Part shown: positions 7,710 through 15,855 of the stretch, one piece after another
Layout: the number at the start of each line of letters is the position of its first letter
Numbering within the stretch: position 1 is the stretch's first letter
Assembly: GCF_002343915.1 (NCBI RefSeq)
Contig: NZ_NETK01000001.1
Span: 9,758,001 to 9,822,000, forward strand
Length of the DNA stretch: 64,000 bases
Reading direction: 5' to 3'
From: Nannocystis exedens
GTDB lineage: Bacteria; Myxococcota_A; Polyangia; Nannocystales; Nannocystaceae
Notes under the pieces: model-generated
Databases searched by the model: none
The model's input: the letters and a program-made list of their open reading frames with translations, nothing else
Told to the model about the DNA's origin: nothing
Translations under genes and position numbers: made by a program

Positions 7710-9411
7710 ACGGGTCCGCCTCGAGATCGAGGCGGCGAGGTGGCAGTTCAAAGGTTCGGCGTCCGGGCCGAGCTTCAACGGGTCCGCCTCGAGATCGAGG
7801 CGGCGAGTCGGCAACATCCTCCCGGCGCTCTGCGGCTACGAGCAGCTTCAACGGGTCCGCCTCGAGATCGAGGCGGCGAGACGCGCCTCACGGTGCGGCT
7901 GCCGGCCGGCATGCAGCTTCAACGGGTCCGCCTCGAGATCGAGGCGGCGAGCCCGCGCGGCCTCGGTTCGCGCCTCCTTCTCGGCCTCTTCGCTTCAACG
8001 GGTCCGCCTCGAGATCGAGGCGGCGAGTCGAGGCTCCCGGGCGAGGCGCGGGCCAGCCAGTCGTGCTTCAACGGGTCCGCCTCGAGATCGAGGCGGCGAG
8101 CGTTTCGACCATCGCGGTCCTCGGCCACCAGCACCTCGCGCTTCAACGGGTCCGCCTCGAGATCGAGGCGGCGAGGCCACCACCACTCGTGCACTGAACA
8201 TCTTGTTTTGAGCTTCAACGGGTCCGCCTCGAGATCGAGGCGGCGAGGTCCCGGAGCCAGCGCCGAACACCCCGCTGGTACAGCTTCAACGGGTCCGCCT
8301 CGAGATCGAGGCGGCGAGTCGTGACGTTGTCCGCGCGGTACGGCCAGCGCCACGCTTCAACGGGTCCGCCTCGAGATCGAGGCGGCGAGGCCGCGCTTCC
8401 TGCGGAATAGTCGAAGTGAACAAAAAGCTTCAACGGGTCCGCCTCGAGATCGAGGCGGCGAGACGCCCAGATGGAGGAGAAGCACGACGCCGCACTAGCT
8501 TCAACGGGTCCGCCTCGAGATCGAGGCGGCGAGGAGCACAACGGCGTGCCCTACCAGCGCCGCCAAAAGAAGCTTCAACGGGTCCGCCTCGAGATCGAGG
8601 CGGCGAGCGTGGTGCCGACGACGACCCACGGGTCGGCGGATGGCTTCAACGGGTCCGCCTCGAGATCGAGGCGGCGAGACGGCAGCGTCGCGGGGAACCT
8701 GGTCCTACCCTGCCTGCTTCAACGGGTCCGCCTCGAGATCGAGGCGGCGAGCCGAGTTCGAAGGCCGGGTTGCGGCGACGGAACCGCTTCAACGGGTCCG
8801 CCTCGAGATCGAGGCGGCGAGTGCCTGCAGGAGCCCGAGGGTTCGCTGTGCCTGCAGCTTCAACGGGTCCGCCTCGAGATCGAGGCGGCGAGGGGAAGGT
8901 GTTCGTCCCGAACGCGGCCGCCGAGACGCTTCAACGGGTCCGCCTCGAGATCGAGGCGGCGAGGCTACGACGGCAGCCCCGACGCCGGGCTCGTGTTCGC
9001 TTCAACGGGTCCGCCTCGAGATCGAGGCGGCGAGGTGCCACGCGTCATCAGGTACCGGTGCTACGAGGTGCTTCAACGGGTCCGCCTCGAGATCGAGGCG
9101 GCGAGGGCAGCCGCGGCCGCGGAGCGGGCGCGGGGCAACTGCTTCAACGGGTCCGCCTCGAGATCGAGGCGGCGAGGCCGTCTCGGGCTGCTCGGCCCGC
9201 GCGAGACGCTCGAGCTTCAACGGGTCCGCCTCGAGATCGAGGCGGCGAGCGGGGTAAGCACCTCGGCCTGCGTGCTCTTGAAGTCGCTTCAACGGGTCCG
9301 CCTCGAGATCGAGGCGGCGAGCTCATACTTGGCCCTCCTCTTGCGCGCCGCCCGGCGAGCTTCAACGGGTCCGCCTCGAGATCGAGGCGGCGAGCGGCGG
9401 CGAGCAGGATG
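7710..9411 (-). CRISPR. CRISPR block 2, about 24 repeats, ending in half a spacer
   Basis: Same repeat and orientation as block 1. The first repeat is truncated at ACGGGTCC by IS21 (b). The last complete repeat ends at 9394 and is followed by 17 bases of spacer (9395-9411) before IS21-like transposon (c). The other half of that spacer lies at 14283-14299 next to block 3. With the 6-bp AGGATG duplication counted once, the joined spacer is 34 bases, a normal length. Repeats here are nearly invariant. Confidence 0.97.
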
Positions 9412-9579
9412 CTTCGACGCTATCGAAGAAAGACCCCCTGGTGCTCGCCGAGAAAGACCCCTCGGCGGATCGGCGATCGCGGCGCGGTCGTGCCGAAGGG
9501 GGGCGTCTGCGCGGACGGAGAAGGACAGGGCCGCGGCGGGGGCGGTCCTGTCCTCGGAGGCGGTGCGCGGGGGCGGCGC

Positions 9580-10512
9580 TCAGGCGGTGTCGGTCGAGCG
9601 ACGGAGCGAGGGGCCGGTGATGCGGATGGTCGTGCAGCGGTGACGCAGGCGATCGAGGAGAGCGCCGACCATCTCCTTGTGACCCAGGAAGTCGTACCAG
9701 TCGTCGTAGTCCAAATTGGTGGTCACGACCGTCGAGCGCTTGCCATACCTCTCCTCCATCAGCTTGAAGAAGATGTTGGACTGCTCGGGCCGCAGGTTGA
9801 GATAGCCCATCTCGTCGATGACCAGGAGGTCGATCTTCATCAGGCGATCGATGAGCTTGCGTGAGGAGTGGTCGGCGAGGCTACGGTACATCTCGTCGAA
9901 GAGCTCCTGGGCCTTGATGAAGAGGCCGCGGTGCCCCGCTTGCAGCGCCCGGAGCAGCAGGGCACTGGCGAGGCCGGTCTTGCCGACGCCGGTCGGGCCG
10001 ATGAAGACGAGGTTCTCGGCGCGCGCGAGGAAGTCGAGCGAGGCGAGCTGGACGATCACGGCCTTGCGGACGCCGGGCTGGAGCTCCCAGGGGTAGGTCT
10101 CGAGGGACCAGCGCTCGGGCAGGCCGGCGCGGTCGATGCGGTACTCCATGTATCGCATCTGCTGGCACTGGTACTCCTCGCGCAGGAGACGGGCGAGGAA
10201 GTCGGAGTAGCTCGGGCCCTGCGCCTCGGCATGCGCGAGCTCGCGGCCGAGGATCGTCCGGATCCTCGACAGCTTGAGACCCTTCAGGAGCTGGTCGAGG
10301 TCATCCGAGGTCGGGTTCGTCGTCGAGGTCGATGTCGAGCTCGTCGGCGTCGGCGGCGATCCCCGCGGCCTGTTCGTCGTCGTCGTCGGGCCGGGTGGGC
10401 TCGCGTCAGGGTTCGATGGGTGGCTCGGGCTCGACGTCGTCTCGATCTCCGGCGGGCTCGTGCCGCTCGGGTCCTGGGGTGGGCTCTTGCTTCGTGCTGT
10501 CTTTTGGGTCAC
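9580..10512 (-). CDS. istB: IstB-type transposition helper ATPase
   Basis: A 310-residue AAA+ ATPase, the DNA-delivery partner of the IstA transposase. Walker A is GPTGVGKTGLAS, Walker B is IDLLVIDEMGYL, and the C-terminus has the IstB signature VVTTNLDYDDWYDFLG and LLDRLRHRCTTIRI. I choose the GTG at 10512 because a strong GGAGGAG ribosome site lies just upstream, inside istA; the first 75 residues are then a Pro/Ser/Thr-rich leader before DDLDQLLKGLKLSRI. If the leader is not translated, the start lies near 10300 at a non-ATG codon. It overlaps istA by 107 bases, typical of IS21 coupling. Confidence 0.85.
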   Translation of the reverse strand: MTQKTARSKSPPQDPSGTSPPEIETTSSPSHPSNPDASPPGPTTTTNRPRGSPPTPTSSTSTSTTNPTSDDLDQLLKGLKLSRIRTILGRELAHAEAQGPSYSDFLARLLREEYQCQQMRYMEYRIDRAGLPERWSLETYPWELQPGVRKAVIVQLASLDFLARAENLVFIGPTGVGKTGLASALLLRALQAGHRGLFIKAQELFDEMYRSLADHSSRKLIDRLMKIDLLVIDEMGYLNLRPEQSNIFFKLMEERYGKRSTVVTTNLDYDDWYDFLGHKEMVGALLDRLRHRCTTIRITGPSLRRSTDTA

Positions 10513-11941
10513 ATGACTTCTCCTCGGTCGGGGTGGAGCTCGGGGGCCTGTCGGCGCGGGTCGGGAGGCGGAAGAAGTCGCCGGCGACGGCGCGCAGGAC
10601 CATCGATTCGAGGCGGCCGAGATCCCACAGGCCGTACTCGACGGCCTGGCGCACGGCAGTGACGAGCGGCTCGGTCGGGTAGTCGAGGTAGATCCGGTGG
10701 AGGCGACGGATCGCCCGCACGGCTCCGCCGCCGTGGCGTCGGCGGAGGAGATCGCAGAGCGCGTCGAGGCTCTTGTCAGTCGCACGCAGGAGCCTCTCCT
10801 CGGGGCTGTGCGGCACCGGTGCCGACCGCCACCTGCGGTCCTCGCGGTGCTCGGCGAGCGTGCTGCGCAGGCCCTCGCCGGGCGCGAGTCGATGATGGTC
10901 GCCAAGGAGGCGGTGGCCATCGTAGATGCGGATACGCTGGGCCGTCTCGCGGACCTCGACCTGCCGACCGATCAGCGCGGCGGGCACCGAGTAGCGGTTG
11001 TGGTGCAGGTTGACGTAGCCCTCGACGTCGACCCGACGCGGATGCACGTCGTAGACCTCGGGGACGTAGATCGGCAGGGGCCGCAGCGCCGGCTGCTCCG
11101 CGGCCCACAGCTCGATCGGCGGCCTCGGTAGCGTGCGCCGCGGCTTGCGGTTGACGCGATCGCACCAGGCCCGCAGCTGCTCGTTGAGGTCGTCGTCGTC
11201 GGCGAAGGTCCGGCCGGGGTAGAAGTTGTTCTCGATGTAGCTGAAGGGTCGTTCGACCCGCGCCGAGCGGTTGGCGTCGCCCACCGCGTGGGCGACGAAG
11301 CGGAAGCCGAAGCGCTCGCCCAGCGCCCGCATCGCGTCGGCGGGCACGGCGTCCGCGCCGCGTCCGCGGGCGATGATCACCGAGGAGTTGTCGAGCATGC
11401 ACCGCGACGCGGCGCCGCCGAGCGCGACGATCGCCTCGGTGAGGAAGACCCGGCACTCGAATCGCGTCCAGCGCGGGTAGACCTGGGCGTAGATCATCCG
11501 CGAGTAGCACAGCACCAGCGACGCGCAGTGATAGCGCCGCTCCCGGTCGCCGACGCGGATCGTGTGCGGCGAGGTGTCGTGCTGCATTTCCTCGCCGGGC
11601 TCGAAGTGGTAGCGGCCGGCCGGCTCCTTCGGGCTATGGCCGATCTGGTGGCGCCGGCAGAATGCGGTGAGGCACGAATAGGCGGTCGTGATCCCCGCCG
11701 CAGCGAGCTCCTCGTGCACGCGCACGAGGTTGCCGACGCACGCACCGTGGAGCTGCCGGACCCGGTCGAGGTGCGGCGCGAGCTGCTCCGGACGCTCGAG
11801 GGTCGGGACCTCGGCGGAGCCGCTACGCAGGACGCGTCTCACCGCATTGCGCGAGATGCGGACGGCCCGCGCGATCGCCTTCGCGCCGTGGCCCTCGCGG
11901 TGGAGCTTCAGGATCGTGGTCCTCGTCTCGTGATCCAGCAT
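10406..11941 (-). CDS. istA: IstA-type DDE transposase
   Basis: A 511-residue IS21-family transposase. An N-terminal helix-turn-helix (HGAKAIARAVRISRNAVRRV) is followed by the rve/DDE core: first Asp in EEMQHDTSPH, second in CMLDNSSVII, Glu in NRSARVERPFSYIENN. A C-terminal beta-barrel region has YVNLHHNRYSVPAALIGR, as in other IstA proteins. All three catalytic residues are present and the frame is intact, so the element may be active. The acidic, Pro-rich C-terminal 60 residues overlap the istB start. Confidence 0.9.
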   Translation of the reverse strand: MLDHETRTTILKLHREGHGAKAIARAVRISRNAVRRVLRSGSAEVPTLERPEQLAPHLDRVRQLHGACVGNLVRVHEELAAAGITTAYSCLTAFCRRHQIGHSPKEPAGRYHFEPGEEMQHDTSPHTIRVGDRERRYHCASLVLCYSRMIYAQVYPRWTRFECRVFLTEAIVALGGAASRCMLDNSSVIIARGRGADAVPADAMRALGERFGFRFVAHAVGDANRSARVERPFSYIENNFYPGRTFADDDDLNEQLRAWCDRVNRKPRRTLPRPPIELWAAEQPALRPLPIYVPEVYDVHPRRVDVEGYVNLHHNRYSVPAALIGRQVEVRETAQRIRIYDGHRLLGDHHRLAPGEGLRSTLAEHREDRRWRSAPVPHSPEERLLRATDKSLDALCDLLRRRHGGGAVRAIRRLHRIYLDYPTEPLVTAVRQAVEYGLWDLGRLESMVLRAVAGDFFRLPTRADRPPSSTPTEEKSCDPKDSTKQEPTPGPERHEPAGDRDDVEPEPPIEP

Positions 11942-12212
11942 CGCCTGTGTCCTCGTCTTCGAGATGGGCGCTCAGCGCCGCGAAGGCCGCCCGGACCCCG
12001 GTCCATGCGCCTCGTAGCGCCCGGCGCTCGCGCCAGTTCTTTGGGACAGGTAATCCGCTCTCGGCCAGTCGCCGGGTGAGCCGCAGGCTGATCGACGCGA
12101 GCGCGCGGAGGTCGGCGGTCAGCGTCGACAGATCGCCGGCCGCATCGGGCTCCGGCTGCGCGGCCTCCCGCGTCGCGGCCTCCGCCTGAAGAAAGAGCAG
12201 CGGCTCGCGCAC
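11823..12212 (-). CDS. Small accessory ORF of transposon (c)
   Basis: 129 residues, between the ParB-like gene and istA, overlapping the istA start by about 120 bases. A helical N-terminus (LTADLRALASISLRLTRRLA) is followed by a basic segment and a charged, disordered tail. No family is recognised. Its place matches the small ORF between the zinc-finger gene and istA in element (d), though I see no clear sequence similarity. Only the non-overlapping N-terminal two thirds looks protein-like. Confidence 0.4.
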   Translation of the reverse strand: MREPLLFLQAEAATREAAQPEPDAAGDLSTLTADLRALASISLRLTRRLAESGLPVPKNWRERRALRGAWTGVRAAFAALSAHLEDEDTGDAGSRDEDHDPEAPPRGPRREGDRAGRPHLAQCGETRPA

Positions 12213-12239
12213 GATCCGCTCGCGTCCGGCCGGGTCTGC

Positions 12240-12830
12240 CTATCGCCAGCCGCGGTAGAGCCGCCCGAGCTCGCGCACGCTGGCGCCGCGGCGACCGAGG
12301 TTCTCGACCAGCCGCACGCACTGCTCGCGGTTGTCCCGGGACAAGGGCAGGAGCCACTTCTGGGCCGCCTGCGCCGCGACCCTGCCCTTTTGGACAGCCT
12401 CCTGGACGCTCGCCGGCAGCATGCGCACGAGGCCGAGTCGCCGGCTCACCCAGCTCTCCGATCGATCGAGCTTGGCCGCGAGGTCGGACTGCCGCAGGCC
12501 GTGCTCGTCGACGAGCACGCGCAGCATCCAGCCCTCCTCGAGCGCCGAGCGAGTCCGCGTGTTGTCGAGGCGGTGGCTCACCACCAGCGCCTCGGCCTCG
12601 GGCAGCTCGAGCAGCACCGCGTCGACGTCGTCGCGACCGAGCGCTCGCAGCACCCGCACCCGCACGTGGCCGTCGAGAAGGATGAAGCGCTCGCCGGCAC
12701 CGGCGGTGACGACCACCGGCGTCTGCTGGCCGTGCTCGGCGATCGATGCCGCGAGCCGCTGCTCGCGGGTCGCGTCGTGTACCCGCAGGTCCGCGTACTT
12801 CTCGTCGAGTTGGTGGAGCTCGAGCTTCAT
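12240..12830 (-). CDS. ParB/Spo0J-like nuclease-fold protein carried by transposon (c)
   Basis: 196 residues with a ParB N-terminal domain (VHDATREQRLAASIAEHGQQ, then TPVVVTAGAGERFILLDGHV), followed by a helix-turn-helix (HGLRQSDLAAKLDRSESWVS) and a helical tail, the usual ParB/RepB order. Chromosomal or plasmid ParB partners with ParA and parS, but no parA is nearby. The gene lies inside the transposon in line with istA and istB. I infer a role in transposition control or target choice rather than segregation. Confidence 0.75.
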   Translation of the reverse strand: MKLELHQLDEKYADLRVHDATREQRLAASIAEHGQQTPVVVTAGAGERFILLDGHVRVRVLRALGRDDVDAVLLELPEAEALVVSHRLDNTRTRSALEEGWMLRVLVDEHGLRQSDLAAKLDRSESWVSRRLGLVRMLPASVQEAVQKGRVAAQAAQKWLLPLSRDNREQCVRLVENLGRRGASVRELGRLYRGWR

Positions 12831-12863
12831 CGGGCGGCGCGCTCGTCAAGCGGCGCCCCGACG

Positions 12864-13304
12864 CTAGGGAGGCCCGCGGCCGCCCGCGATCTCGTCTTGC
12901 CGGCCGCGCTTCCCATGTCGGTCGACTTCGCGTGAAATGCCATAAGGTTGGGCGAGGACTGCGTCTCGCCGCCAGCGAGCCAGGACTTCGAGCAATTCGT
13001 CAAGGATCACAAAGACTTCGAGCGGGACTGCGTCTCGCAGCCGGTCGAGACGTAGTGGCCGTTGCGCCGCGTGCGCAGCCTGGACGGGCGCTCCAGTGGC
13101 CGCGCCTTTATCCTCGCCGCGGAGCTGCTGTCGGAGTCGTCCCTCGCGTCGCTCGTCGGGGTTGCGCACCCGCCAATCCGCGCACGCCCGCCGGTGCCGC
13201 TCCCGCTGACACTCGACGTCGCTGCACACCCGCTGTCGATCGCCGACGCGGCGCTCAGGCTGGAACCATCGCCGGCAGACGCGGCAGGGTCGCTTGCGGA
13301 CCAT
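12864..13304 (-). CDS. Zinc-finger accessory protein of transposon (c)
   Basis: 146 residues. The N-terminal 50 contain a Cys-rich module (CRVCRRWFQPERRVGDRQR, then VCSDVECQRERHRRACADWR and VRNPDERR) typical of small zinc-finger proteins encoded beside IS21-type transposases. The rest looks less conserved and may be read-through. It is the first gene of the minus-strand transposon operon, 33 bases upstream of the ParB-like gene. Probable DNA-binding role. Confidence 0.55.
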   Translation of the reverse strand: MVRKRPCRVCRRWFQPERRVGDRQRVCSDVECQRERHRRACADWRVRNPDERREGRLRQQLRGEDKGAATGAPVQAAHAAQRPLRLDRLRDAVPLEVFVILDELLEVLARWRRDAVLAQPYGISREVDRHGKRGRQDEIAGGRGPP

Positions 13305-13433
13305 GGCCGCCAGCGTCGCCCACCACCGCGCTCACCCCGCAGGGTCTCTTTCCGGGAAGCAGAAGGAGGTCGCAGCGACGGGGTTGGCAGCGAACGAGGA
13401 CCATGAGAAGAAGGACGTTGAGGAGCAGCAGGG

Positions 13434-14162
13434 GTGGAGCCGTCCAACCGCGACCCGGATGTCGACGAGCGCTGTCCGTTGTGCGAGAGCCCCATCGCCC
13501 AGGACCCGCACGCTCTGGATTACTGCCACGCGTGCGGCTGCCTGCTCGTGGAGTGGTCACCACGCGACGACGCGGACGATGCCCTTCCTCCTGGTGTCAC
13601 GCGTCGAGCCAATACGGCGCTGACCGAAAGCGATGCGCGCGGTCCGTACCGTGTGGCCGCCGAGGAAGCCCGGCTCGACATCCTCGTCGAGCATCGACAG
13701 CAACAGTTCCGAGCGGCCGCCGCCTCCGCCGCGCTCTTCCTCGTCGCTGTGGTGACCAGGAGCGAGCTCCCTGTAGCGATGACGGCTGGCGTCGTGGTGC
13801 TCGCGGTCGGCGGAATCGCGTGGAGTCTGATCCCCAGGACCTCCGTGATGCGCTTCATCGCCACGTCCGATGGCCTCACCGTCGTGGGTGACGGCGTCCC
13901 TCTTCACCACGGCCAGCACTTCGTGGCCGACGACGTCGAAGGGGTGTTCGTGCGGGCCCTCGCGCGATCCGAGCGCCCCGAGGATCGCCGCTTGGAGCTC
14001 GTGCTCCTTGAGCGCCATGGTCGGCGCCAATCGCTGCTGCGCGGCCTCGACGACCCCAAGACACTGTCGTGGATCGCTACTCACATCGAGCGGGCGCTCG
14101 GGTTCGAGGGAACCCCCGGGCCGCCCAAGAGACTCGGCCCGGGGTCCTCCACCGTACACTAA
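13434..14162 (+). CDS. Zinc-ribbon membrane protein, passenger of transposon (c)
   Basis: 242 residues from a GTG with a GAGGAG ribosome site. It begins with a zinc ribbon (CPLCESPIAQD, then YCHACGCLLVEW), has a charged linker, and then two adjacent membrane helices at about residues 96-132 (AAAASAALFLVAVVTRSELP; VAMTAGVVVLAVGGIAWSLI). A C-terminal cytoplasmic domain of about 100 residues resembles a small PH-like fold (SDGLTVVGDGVPLHHGQHFV, LELVLLERHGRRQSLLRGLD). It lies inside the transposon, on the opposite strand to the transposition genes. No function is known to me. A GC hairpin (CCCCGGGCCG/CGGCCCGGGG) near its 3' end may be a terminator. Confidence 0.6.
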   Translation: MEPSNRDPDVDERCPLCESPIAQDPHALDYCHACGCLLVEWSPRDDADDALPPGVTRRANTALTESDARGPYRVAAEEARLDILVEHRQQQFRAAAASAALFLVAVVTRSELPVAMTAGVVVLAVGGIAWSLIPRTSVMRFIATSDGLTVVGDGVPLHHGQHFVADDVEGVFVRALARSERPEDRRLELVLLERHGRRQSLLRGLDDPKTLSWIATHIERALGFEGTPGPPKRLGPGSSTVH

Positions 14163-14282
14163 AGACCTCGACGACGCCTTTCTGCAGGCGCTTGGTCTCG
14201 CTATCCAGAATGGACCCCCCGGCCAGGGGGTTCGTTCTGGCGAGCGGAAGGGGGTCATTTTCCGATAGCGCTGAAGAGGATG

Positions 14283-14965
14283 GCGTCGAGCGCTGCCCCG
14301 CTTCAACGGGTCCGCCTCGAGATCGAGGCGGCGAGGCCCGATCAGTTGCCGCCCACTGATCAAAGAAACCGCGAGCTTCAACGGGTCCGCCTCGAGATCG
14401 AGGCGGCGAGTGGTGGCCACCGGCCGAGTCGGCGGGGTGAACATCGCGCTTCAACGGGTCCGCCTCGAGATCGAGGCGGCGAGCTGGTGTAGCAGCCGCA
14501 GGTCGTCGAGCGTGAACGGGGCTTCAACGGGTCCGCCTCGAGATCGAGGCGGCGAGAGTCGCTCCGCCGCCCGTAGCGACAGCAGTCCGTCGCTTCAACG
14601 GGTCCGCCTCGAGATCGAGGCGGCGAGCTCGGCCTGCGAGGAGGTATACGACGCTCGCGCGCGGCTTCAACGGGTCCGCCTCGAGATCGAGGCGGCGAGG
14701 AGTCGTGCGCCACGGCATGGTGAGCGGTGGCCCATCGCTTCAACGGGTCCGCCTCGAGATCGAGGCGGCGAGAAGATACCAGGACGAGGGCGGATGGTAC
14801 CACGACGCGCTTCAACGGGTCCGCCTCGAGATCGAGGCGGCGAGGGCCGAGCGCCGGGCACACGCCAGCGAGGCCGCGGCGCTTCAACGGGTCCGCCTCG
14901 AGATCGAGGCGGCGAGAGGTCGATCCTCGAGGAGTGCCGCCGCTGGCGTACCGCGCTTCAACCGG
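14283..14965 (-). CRISPR. CRISPR block 3, 9 repeats plus a partial one
   Basis: It begins with the 17-base second half of the spacer split by transposon (c), then nine full repeats starting at 14300 in the same orientation as the other blocks. A tenth repeat is cut after GCTTCA at 14960, followed by ACCGG (14961-14965, apparently a diverged ACGGG target duplicate) and then the TGTTGTCGCC end of element (d). The rest of this repeat appears at 18319 (GTCCGCCTCGAG), so blocks 3 and 4 were contiguous. Confidence 0.97.
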
Positions 14966-15099
14966 TGTTGTCGCCGGCCACGATCCGCAGCGTAGCGCCG
15001 GTGTCCGGCGCCGGTGGGTAGCGCCGGTGTCGGACGCCGACGCAAATCGCCGGCGCACAGCGCCGGCGTGGACGTGATGCGGGAGCTGGCTGCGGGCGG

Positions 15100-15855
15100 T
15101 CAGCCTGGGGGTTTTGGCGGACGGCTACGGCGACGGGAGGTGCGTTCGTTGGCTTCCTTGAGGCGCCAGGATTCGCCGGCGATCTCGACGATCTCGACCT
15201 TGTGGCAGAGGCGATCGAGGAGGGTGCCGACGCAGGAGGCGCTGTGGAAGACGGCGGCCCACTCGCTGAAGGGCCGATTGGTGGTGATCACGACCGGCGC
15301 CTTGGTGTATCGCTGGGAGACGACCTCGAAGAGCAGGTCGGCGTAGCGGTTGCTGTAGGGCAGGTAGCCGAGCTCGTCGACGACGAGCAGCGCGGGCTTG
15401 ACGTAGCGGTGCAGGCGACGGCGCAGCGCGGCGGCGCCGTCCTGCGCGGCGAGGTCACCGAGCATCGCGGAGGCGGTCGTGAAGCGGGCGGTGTAGCCCT
15501 GCAGGACGGCGTGGTGGGCGAGGTTTTGCGCGAGCATGGTCTTGCCGACGCCGTTGGGGCCGAGGAAGACGACGTTGACGGCTTCGCGGATGAAGCCGAG
15601 CTCGAAGAGTTCGTCGACGAGGGCGCGGTCGAGCTTCGGGTGCTTCCAGTCGTAGTCGGCGATCGGCTTCATCGCGGTCAGCTTGGCGGCGAGCATGCGG
15701 CGCTCGAGGCTGCGACGCTTTCGCTCGTGCTCCTCGATGTCGAGGACGGTGCGCAGCCACGGCTCGCGGACGACCTCATCCCAGCGTGCGTACAAGCCAT
15801 GCAGGCCGAGACCCAGAGCGCGCCTTCGCAGGGCATCGTCAGGTGCGAGAGCCAT
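15100..15855 (-). CDS. istB: IstB-type transposition helper ATPase
   Basis: About 251 residues, a typical IstB length. Walker A is FLGPNGVGKTMLAQNLAHHA, Walker B is PALLVVDELGYLPYSNRYAD, and the C-terminal signature is VITTNRPFSEWAAVFHSASC. I choose ATG 15855 (MALAPDDALRRRAL); an in-frame ATG at 15870 is also possible. The gene overlaps the istA stop by 17 bases, the usual IS21 arrangement. Close relative of the fragment in element (b), by eye about three quarters identical over the shared 60 residues. Confidence 0.9.
   Translation of the reverse strand: MALAPDDALRRRALGLGLHGLYARWDEVVREPWLRTVLDIEEHERKRRSLERRMLAAKLTAMKPIADYDWKHPKLDRALVDELFELGFIREAVNVVFLGPNGVGKTMLAQNLAHHAVLQGYTARFTTASAMLGDLAAQDGAAALRRRLHRYVKPALLVVDELGYLPYSNRYADLLFEVVSQRYTKAPVVITTNRPFSEWAAVFHSASCVGTLLDRLCHKVEIVEIAGESWRLKEANERTSRRRSRPPKPPG

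Larger units (their letters stand above)
9412..14276 (-). mobile_element. IS21-like transposon (c) with ParB-type and membrane cargo
   Basis: Bounded by imperfect inverted repeats: left end CTTCGACGCTATCGAAGAAA, right end read inwards CTTCAGCGCTATCGGAAAAT, both continuing into GACCCCCT and a second GCTCGCC...GAAC/AGACCCC unit. It is flanked by the direct repeat AGGATG (9406-9411 and 14277-14282). It carries, on the minus strand, a zinc-finger gene, a ParB-like gene, a small ORF, istA and istB, plus a plus-strand membrane protein gene. It inserted into a CRISPR spacer, splitting the array between blocks 2 and 3. Confidence 0.85.
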
